In this document: positions 57,851 through 64,000 of the stretch, in pieces
Layout of the letters: every line of letters starts with the position of its first letter
Position numbering within the stretch: position 1 is the first letter of the stretch
Assembly (NCBI GenBank): GCA_941918925.1
Contig: OW799233.1
Coordinates: 29,332,421 to 29,396,420 of the forward strand
Length of the DNA stretch: 64,000 bases
Direction: 5' to 3'
Source: Phyto melanocephala
Taxonomy: Eukaryota; Arthropoda; Insecta; Diptera; Rhinophoridae
The notes under the pieces: model-generated
What the model was told of the DNA's origin: nothing
Database searches by the model: none
What the model saw: only the letters and a program-made list of their open reading frames with translations
Made by a program: the position numbers and the translations under genes

Positions 57851-60800
57851 GAAGACGTTTTATTTTGGTGCTTATATCTCAGTTAGTTTGAAACTGATTT
57901 ATTGGTTTTTCTTAGACATAAGTTTAGCGTGACCAAAAATTAAACAAGATTTTTTTGGGTGAAAACAGTTAGTTAGTTCAGTTTTCTTTATTCCTCCTCT
58001 AGTCGTACATTAGTTTCTTAACAATCATAAATTTTAAATATACACAAGTGAAATACTACATCGCAATAAACAGTACCTCATATGTTAGTCAAAGTATTAA
58101 AGTACGTTTTTAACAATTTTTGTCTATTTAATTTTTTTTTCGGTAAAATTCAGGAAGACAGAAAAAATTTTTAAAAAAGTAAATTTTGAAATATGTTTGA
58201 TATGCAGACACAGTTTTTTCTATCGTATTATAAGTATAGATTTTAAATTTATTTTTGCTGCAAAACAACAAATCTCTAACAAATTTAATAAGGACATACA
58301 TGCATACATACTTCTCATACATTATATGCAGCCCAATAAACATGTCTTAATTTACTTTAGTTATTCATATATGCTTTCCTTATTGATTAGCAAATTTATG
58401 TTAAAACATTAGTTTTATCAAAACACTTAACTAAGGGCACACGTTAGCTTACACCCATACATTTGCATATTAACTTAAATAATATGTATTTACCAGTCAA
58501 CACACATACACATTCATTCTTGTTGCACATTTAGTGGCTTCTCACATACACTTGTGCTTGGATACACAGGCATACATAGATACTAATATACATATGTATA
58601 AGTGTGTATGTACTTAGTCGAAAGCCATCATAAGTCATTTAGGAAAGTAATTTTCTATTTTGCAGCCATTTGTTAAAGTTTGAAACAGCTGACAATGCTA
58701 CACAGATAAATTAGTGGTGTTGCCTGCACAATTGCTAAAAACCACAAATATTAGAACAAGAACGAAATGGCAGAAGGCAGTCCAGCAAATAGAACAGAAA
58801 AACAAATAACAATGAAACTAACTGAGAAGAACAAAAATCTATTTTTGCATAAAAGTAGCAACAAATATGTTGAGACACACTATTTGAGTTTGAAAAACCG
58901 CGTGTGTAACATGTTGCCATTTAACTGGTGTGCCTGATATTTAAAATGCAGAAATAAATATTTCAAAGAATTTAGTACAGAGAAGATAAATTATAATTAA
59001 TACAGTTATATTTAATAAATGTTAAGCAATATGCTTTTAGATAATTCAAATGGCTACATTGAACAAAAAATTTAAATTTTTTAAATCTGGAATTCATACT
59101 TATTCCTGTGACTTTAACAGCTTACTTAGTCAAGTAGATGACTGCGATGTTTTAAAGTATATGAACGGTATACTATGAACTAGAAATTTACAAAAAAGTA
59201 AAAATTTTTCAATAATATGTTATGTATGTTATAAAACTTAAACACTCAAAAAGAAAAAAACCGTTTAAAAATCGGCTAATACAGATAAAAAATTGAAGGG
59301 GTAAGCAAACGTTGTCTATTCGACGAAGTATGAAGTTCGAAGGGTAATATACGCTAGAGGTAATCGCATTGAGATTTTTTTTGTAAAACGTGAGTGAGTG
59401 AGTGAACGCCAAGAATATAAAGCTCCATGTATAATTCTGTTAATGCAAAAGTTTTTACTCAAAAAGGATGTGAATTACAACAATTTCTTTTTAACTGTGT
59501 TCCATATCTAGTAATGGAAAAAGCTACTAGACATACAAGGTGCATGACTAAGGGCCTGCAGTGAATATTAGAGGACCGCAGCTGTATCTTCCTTTCCTAT
59601 ACATTAGAGGATATGCAATCAAAACTGACATTAGTACAAGAGGCGGCAAAACGTGCGGTCTTTGGTTAACATCCAAAACATAAATGTTATGCGTGTAATC
59701 GTCAAGAACCCTGAGAGGTTCTGTGTACAAAACTTGATTTCTATACTCTTGTCTAATAAACATTACAGGTGAATTTATATACAAATAGATTTATGTATAT
59801 CTAGCAGCAATAACGTTTGATAAACATAAACTCTATATGGATGCCAAAGTAACATCGCAAAAGACAAAATGAAAACTATTTAACTCTACCCACCAAAATA
59901 TTTTCTGAAATTTTGTTTGCACTGCAGACTCCTTTTCCTTATCGTATTGCATTTACGGAAATGCCACAAAGCATGTCTTCTGGACTGTTTATTATTACAG
60001 CAGTTAAAGAAAGGATACTAATTTGTTTTTACTGATAGTAATTTTGTACTCTTACTTGCTGCTACCTTTTTCGACAGTACATAAAGAAATGGCATAAAAA
60101 GCTGTTCTTTGTAGGGAAGAAATTACCGCTTATTTACCTCAAAAAGCGACCTAAAATTTGGGACATCGCATAAAAAAATCTTGCATTTTAGAATCACGTA
60201 AGCACCAAGTAAGCGGTTCAAGAATAGTGTTTTAGTACTGAAGCTTTTTGGTGGGTTATATTAGTATACGGAAATAAATGTCATTCAAGTCTCATCAATA
60301 ACAACCGCTTATGGTCAACAACACAATCAAAACCAATATATTTTAAAATCAGAATGCACTAATGGGAACGGAGATGCCAGACGCTTAGAAAACCAGCAGA
60401 TTTAATCTTAAGACAGGCTATCGAGTGTAACACGCAACACAGCAGGAGTATAGGTCGCGCTTCATACAAGTGTAGATCTTAAAATAAAATTTACGCTAAC
60501 ACGTTAAAATTAAGTGTAAATGAATTGAAAGTTTGTAGCTTTAATAGAGAATATTTGTATCAAATTTTTACGCCCCTATGCTTCCTATATGGGTAAAAGG
60601 AATTTAAAAATTTTAATTTATATTATTTATATGACAAATAGGAAAAACTGCTTAAGTCAACTTAAACTAAAATTAAGATAATTGCATTATTGCAATATCA
60701 GAATTTAAAATTATTCTCAGGCGAACTTTCAAGTATTTGGGACTATTTAGCAGAAAGTTATAGCGTAAAAACTTATTGCCTATATTATTTTGAAACACAA

Positions 60801-61479
60801 TATCATTTGGAATAAGAACTTTTTAAGCTAAACCCAGAAAAATCTTTACTTACCTAGTAAGTTAGCAAGTAATATTGGAGATACACATAAACTAGTTACT
60901 TTTCGACCGAATAACTACTTATTTTTGTTTGAGTTGTCCCATAAATCATGACCCTCGCTTACAAATGAACTTACAAAAAGCAATAAAATAAGTAGTTACC
61001 AACAAAGCTGAATTATAGCTGGATATTTTTATACTGTTGCAATACAAAAAAATATAAAAATTATAATATTGGTCATATTATAATTTTTATAAATTTAATT
61101 TAAAGTTCACTGTTTAAAAAAATATATAAAAAGTATCTACGAAGGTCATAACCAGGGTCCACTACTCTGTACTTTAAAATAATGATGTTGGTAACGACCC
61201 CTCATTACTATGTAATATATGAAGTAATGACAACCTATTACACAATTTCAAAAAGATTTTGCTGCGAATATTTGAAAATAAATTTACATGTTATTTTATA
61301 AAGTGCAGAAATCATATAATAATTTTTATTTTAAAGGAAAACAATTTTTAAAAATAAACTCAAATATTTAAAAGTGCTTTGGTAAGAGTTCTAGCTTTTT
61401 TTTATTCTTTAACCTAAATCGACTGCTTCACCTATAAGGATTCAAAATATTTTAGGTAACATATCGGAGACAATCGCAT
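57851..61479. other. AT-rich non-coding stretch
   Basis: No transposon ends or genes recognised. A 61-codon minus-strand frame with an ATG (58735-58920) has no supporting features. A small patch at 60363-60480 is less AT-rich but gives no motif. Confidence 0.5.
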
Positions 61480-61655
61480 TCTTATGCTAATAGCTCAGCT
61501 TATAGAGCAAAATTTTCAAGTTATATCTGATAAACTGATACCAAAGAGGAGCCTGAAGTATATATTAAGGTTAGAAAAAGTTAATTTCAACATACAAATG
61601 GATAGATAGACTTAGATATACCCATTCCCTTGCACACTCTCGTGTGAAGGGTATA
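61480..61655 (-). mobile_element. HINE family II 5'-end fragment
   Basis: Ends at 61655 with CGTGTGAAGGGTATA; inner parts GAAAAAGTTAATTTCAACAT and CTGATACCAAAGAG match family II in reverse. The core is reduced to GATAGATAGACTTAG. Confidence 0.55.
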
Positions 61656-61984
61656 AAGAGACACTTTGAAGATACATGTATATTATACCGTATCAGAAAC
61701 TTTACGTAACACCGTTAATTTTTGTAAGGGTATTTAGTACTATTAAAAATTAAAGAATTAAAAATTTTTAAATTTTTCTTTATGTCTTTGGCATCTACAG
61801 GTAAATATCAAAGAGTTATATATCTAATAAATTAGGCCTTTGTATAATACGTTTAAGTTGTGCTCAAACTCATCAAAAATTTACTTTATTAGACATAATC
61901 GTTTATTATTTAGGACCTTGATAAATTTATAATCTTATAATGTTACAATTATATACTAAATAACTTACGGCGTTATATGTATGT

Positions 61985-62086
61985 AAAATAACAAACCGTG
62001 TGCTATCTAACAAGCTGTTAAGTTTTTTATGGGAACATTTTTATGAGGGAAACGTAGCAGCTCGTTAGTTATCACACAATTTGTTA
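61985..62086. repeat. Short foldback (inverted) repeat
   Basis: TAACAAACCGTGTGCTATCT (from about 61987) pairs with the arm ending ACACAATTTGTTA (about 62083) over ~29 bp with a few mismatches, separated by ~45 bp. One arm also occurs at about 12085-12116, so it is a dispersed family of small foldback MITEs. Confidence 0.55.
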
Positions 62087-62828
62087 TTATGCCTAGCTCC
62101 GTTCATTGCTAATTTTTTACAAAGATGTCCAGATTTATTTGATGTTTTTCATGATTTTGCCAAGTATTTATAACAAAGTTGCCTTCCACTTACTAAAATT
62201 CATAAAAAAAATCTAGCAAATATTGGTAATATTTAATGTGCCAATTCTTTGTATTTCTTTATAATTCATATTTATCATAAAAATATATTTAAATAATTTT
62301 TGTGCTTTCAGGCTATTAAAATATTTAAACAAATTTGTTTTTGAAACAAGTCTATCACGATAAATATTTATTTTATTTTTATATTTGACCTGCAAAAATT
62401 TCAACCTGTGACTTTAACCCCCACTTTAATAGTGGAGGAGCTAGCAGTGCCATTTTAATCATTTCAATGCACTTGCATACAAAATTTCAAATTTAATTTC
62501 CATTTAATATGAAGATTGTTTAACAAGGACATTTTCTTTGTACAAAAACAAAAATTGTACATTTATAATTTTGTAAACAATTTCACAATCACATACATGA
62601 TTGTATGTCTAAAAGATGCATGAGTTTTTTTGTTTTTTTTTTTGTTTGCTTTTTTGTATACGCTTGACCTACTGCTTTCTATGGACTTTTTAGCTGCTAC
62701 CATGTGAGTGATTGTATATGAACTAACAAAAGGCATAAACGCAATAGGAGGAAAGGCTTTAACTTGCATTAGGATGGAAAAAGAAACAGATTTTTTAGTT
62801 CTTGCATATAAGTATTAAACAGTGATAT

Positions 62829-63358
62829 AGACAGAGTGACCCAACCAAAATGCACGACATTAATTGTAAATAAAATAATAAAACTTCAAAGAAGTATTTA
62901 ATATTTTTTATTATGATGGAAAGATCTATGACAATTATGTGTGAAAGTAAATAGCGGTCAAATGCTCGCAACGGCTTTGGTGGCTTTGAGATATAATTGA
63001 GGTTGTCTTGAATTGTTTTTGGCTAAAATTCGAGCGCAAAAGCGACGTAGTTTTCTTCATTGTGTGGCAAGTGGCTCTATCCTGTTGGAACCACTTATCG
63101 TCCAGGTGCATATTCTTAGTATTTGAATTACAGGAATTCCGTTGCCATCTCGCAATTCCAAACACCATTCATAGTAACCACGTTACTGACCAACTTTTCG
63201 AAGAAGTACGAACTATGATGTCTCCAGCCTATAAACCGCACTAAGTAGTCACTCCTGATATATGCATCGGCTTTTCAACAATCATTCGTGGATTCTCATT
63301 TGCCCAAATGCGACCACTGTGGTAAAGTTGTGCACCATCGCTCAAGATAATTTTCTTT
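62829..63358 (-). pseudogene. DD41D-type transposase remnant (third subfamily, M3)
   Basis: The minus strand reads KKIILSDGAQLYHSGRIWA (first catalytic Asp), ENPRMIVEKPMHISGVTT, stop, then DDKWFQQDRATCHT (second Asp), and after a deletion RCEHLTAIYFHT, the natural C-terminus at 62935. The third Asp is lost in the deletion. AGTGACCCAACCAAAATGC near 62835 may be the left TIR; the right TIR was not found. It differs clearly in sequence from the rosa-like, M1 and M2 copies. Confidence 0.75.
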
Positions 63359-63403
63359 GTATAGTCACCATTTCTTTTGACTGTTCCACAAACACTTCAT
63401 CTC

Positions 63404-63571
63404 ATGAAAAAATTTAACCTTGTAACCCATGTATCAGGCAAAGATGCTTGTTTTGCTGCATATTTTGGACCACCTGTTGACGTGTCGGGTATAAGAAAAG
63501 AGAACTCCATTGCATTTTATAATAATAAAACGTGTGTAAAAGATGAATGTGAACTCTACTTTGATGTTTAA
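63404..63571 (+). CDS. Small ORF (55 codons), unrecognised
   Basis: The ATG at 63404 is followed by MKKFNLVTHVSGKDACFA, then YFGPPVDVSGIRKEN, and ends CELYFDV with a TAA. The composition is balanced and includes four cysteines, unlike the usual K/N/I-rich chance frames here. It lies between a mariner remnant and a LINE remnant. No promoter, signal peptide or splice evidence is clear; it may be an exon, a transposon piece, or chance. Confidence 0.25.
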   Translation: MKKFNLVTHVSGKDACFAAYFGPPVDVSGIRKENSIAFYNNKTCVKDECELYFDV

Positions 63572-63639
63572 AACTAATCTTACGCTCAGTAGGTGTGCTT
63601 TAACAAATTAGTTGATGCTGATGTGGGTTAATGGGTACC

Positions 63640-64000
63640 TGGTATTAGCTAGAAGTACAGAGGCGGACAAAATTGTAAAAAGGGTATCTGCCGCAATATT
63701 CTGTAAAGCAGTACCTATAATAGATTGGTGTGGGCAAAAGTTTTGCAATGGGTAAACTCTATAAGCCTGCGCAGGTGGATGGTGAGAATTACTTGTGGGC
63801 GAGCTCGTATGGTGCTCAAGGAGCCTCGTGGCAGGTATAATAAAGGTATTAAAATGAGCTGCATAATTGCGTTGGTCACAGGACATGTTAACTTAAATTA
63901 TCATGTGAAAAAAATTCGCATCAAGTACGGTGACCTTTGTAGAATGTGCCTGGACGGCGCTCAGACAGCAGCATATAGTATGCGAATGTCCAGCATTGGC
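63640..64000 (+). pseudogene. Non-LTR retrotransposon ORF2 3' region (RNase H end and zinc motif), off the window edge
   Basis: WVPG and, after a shift, TEADKIVKRVSAAIFCKAVP are the end of an RNase H domain (normally WVPGH...N..AD..A). From 63851 a frame gives VTGHVNLNYHVKKI and DLCRMCLDG; after another shift HIVCECPALA follows, together a CX2C...HX3CXC zinc-type tail. This order fits I, LOA or R1-type LINEs. Several frameshifts make it a relic. It continues past 64000. A piece of the same element is at 3176-3420. Confidence 0.65.

Noticed and set aside
58735..58920. 61-codon minus-strand ORF with ATG
   Set aside because: No homology, no promoter or poly(A) context, and its composition is explained by the local sequence.

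Overview
The window is AT-rich animal DNA, almost certainly from a fly (Diptera), and probably a muscoid or calyptrate species with a large genome. Three things point there. First, there are many DINE-1/Helentron-like (HINE) repeats with TATACCC...GGGTATA ends, a GTCCGTCT microsatellite core and a 3' hairpin. Second, there is a copia-type retrotransposon primed by an internal tRNA-iMet segment. Third, there are many Tc1/mariner DD41D (rosa-like) remnants. The species call is inference. No bacterial, phage or plasmid features were seen.

Layout. 1-6.7 kb: an old HINE of a second family (212-769), a HINE without the passenger transposon (1905-3082), and two decayed LINE fragments with RNase H or zinc-motif remnants (3176-3420, 5750-6660). 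7-10 kb: a 3-kb HINE with a tandem array and a nested DD41D mini-transposon. 11-19 kb: a HINE fragment, a defective rosa-like transposon with clear TIRs (13039-13955), a 1.8-kb TIR element carrying the C-terminus of a conserved transposon-associated protein (14192-16029), and another 2.5-kb HINE. 19-26 kb: mostly quiet, with a 1.15-kb TIR element (20424-21574) that has another TIR element nested in it. 26.7-31.5 kb: a young copia element with identical 310-bp LTRs and an AGATC target duplication, but one frameshift in integrase. 31.6-33.0 kb: a broken gypsy-like gag-protease. 34-38 kb: a mariner-derived mini-element and a 2.7-kb HINE. 38-42 kb: scattered debris, including an LTR-like sequence, a tRNA-derived SINE-like repeat and mariner scraps. 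42-47.2 kb: a cluster of HINEs and another mariner mini-element. 49.0-49.3 kb: a candidate 3' terminal exon. 49.7-51.7 kb: a HINE. 52.5-53.4 kb: a ~121-bp tandem array inside a widespread insect repeat. 54-57 kb: more mariner derivatives and a second candidate terminal exon. 57.2-57.8 kb: a GC-rich block of unknown origin. 58-62.8 kb: essentially featureless. 62.8-64 kb: a mariner remnant, a small unexplained ORF and a LINE fragment running off the edge.

No complete host gene can be supported; the window is best read as intergenic or long-intron DNA. Its genes are transposon genes, only copia is near-intact, and the others are relics. The clearest biological story is a DD41D mini-transposon (~0.6 kb) that inserted at one TA site inside a HINE and was then spread by it: five copies carry it at the same position and one copy (1905-3082) has the exact empty site.
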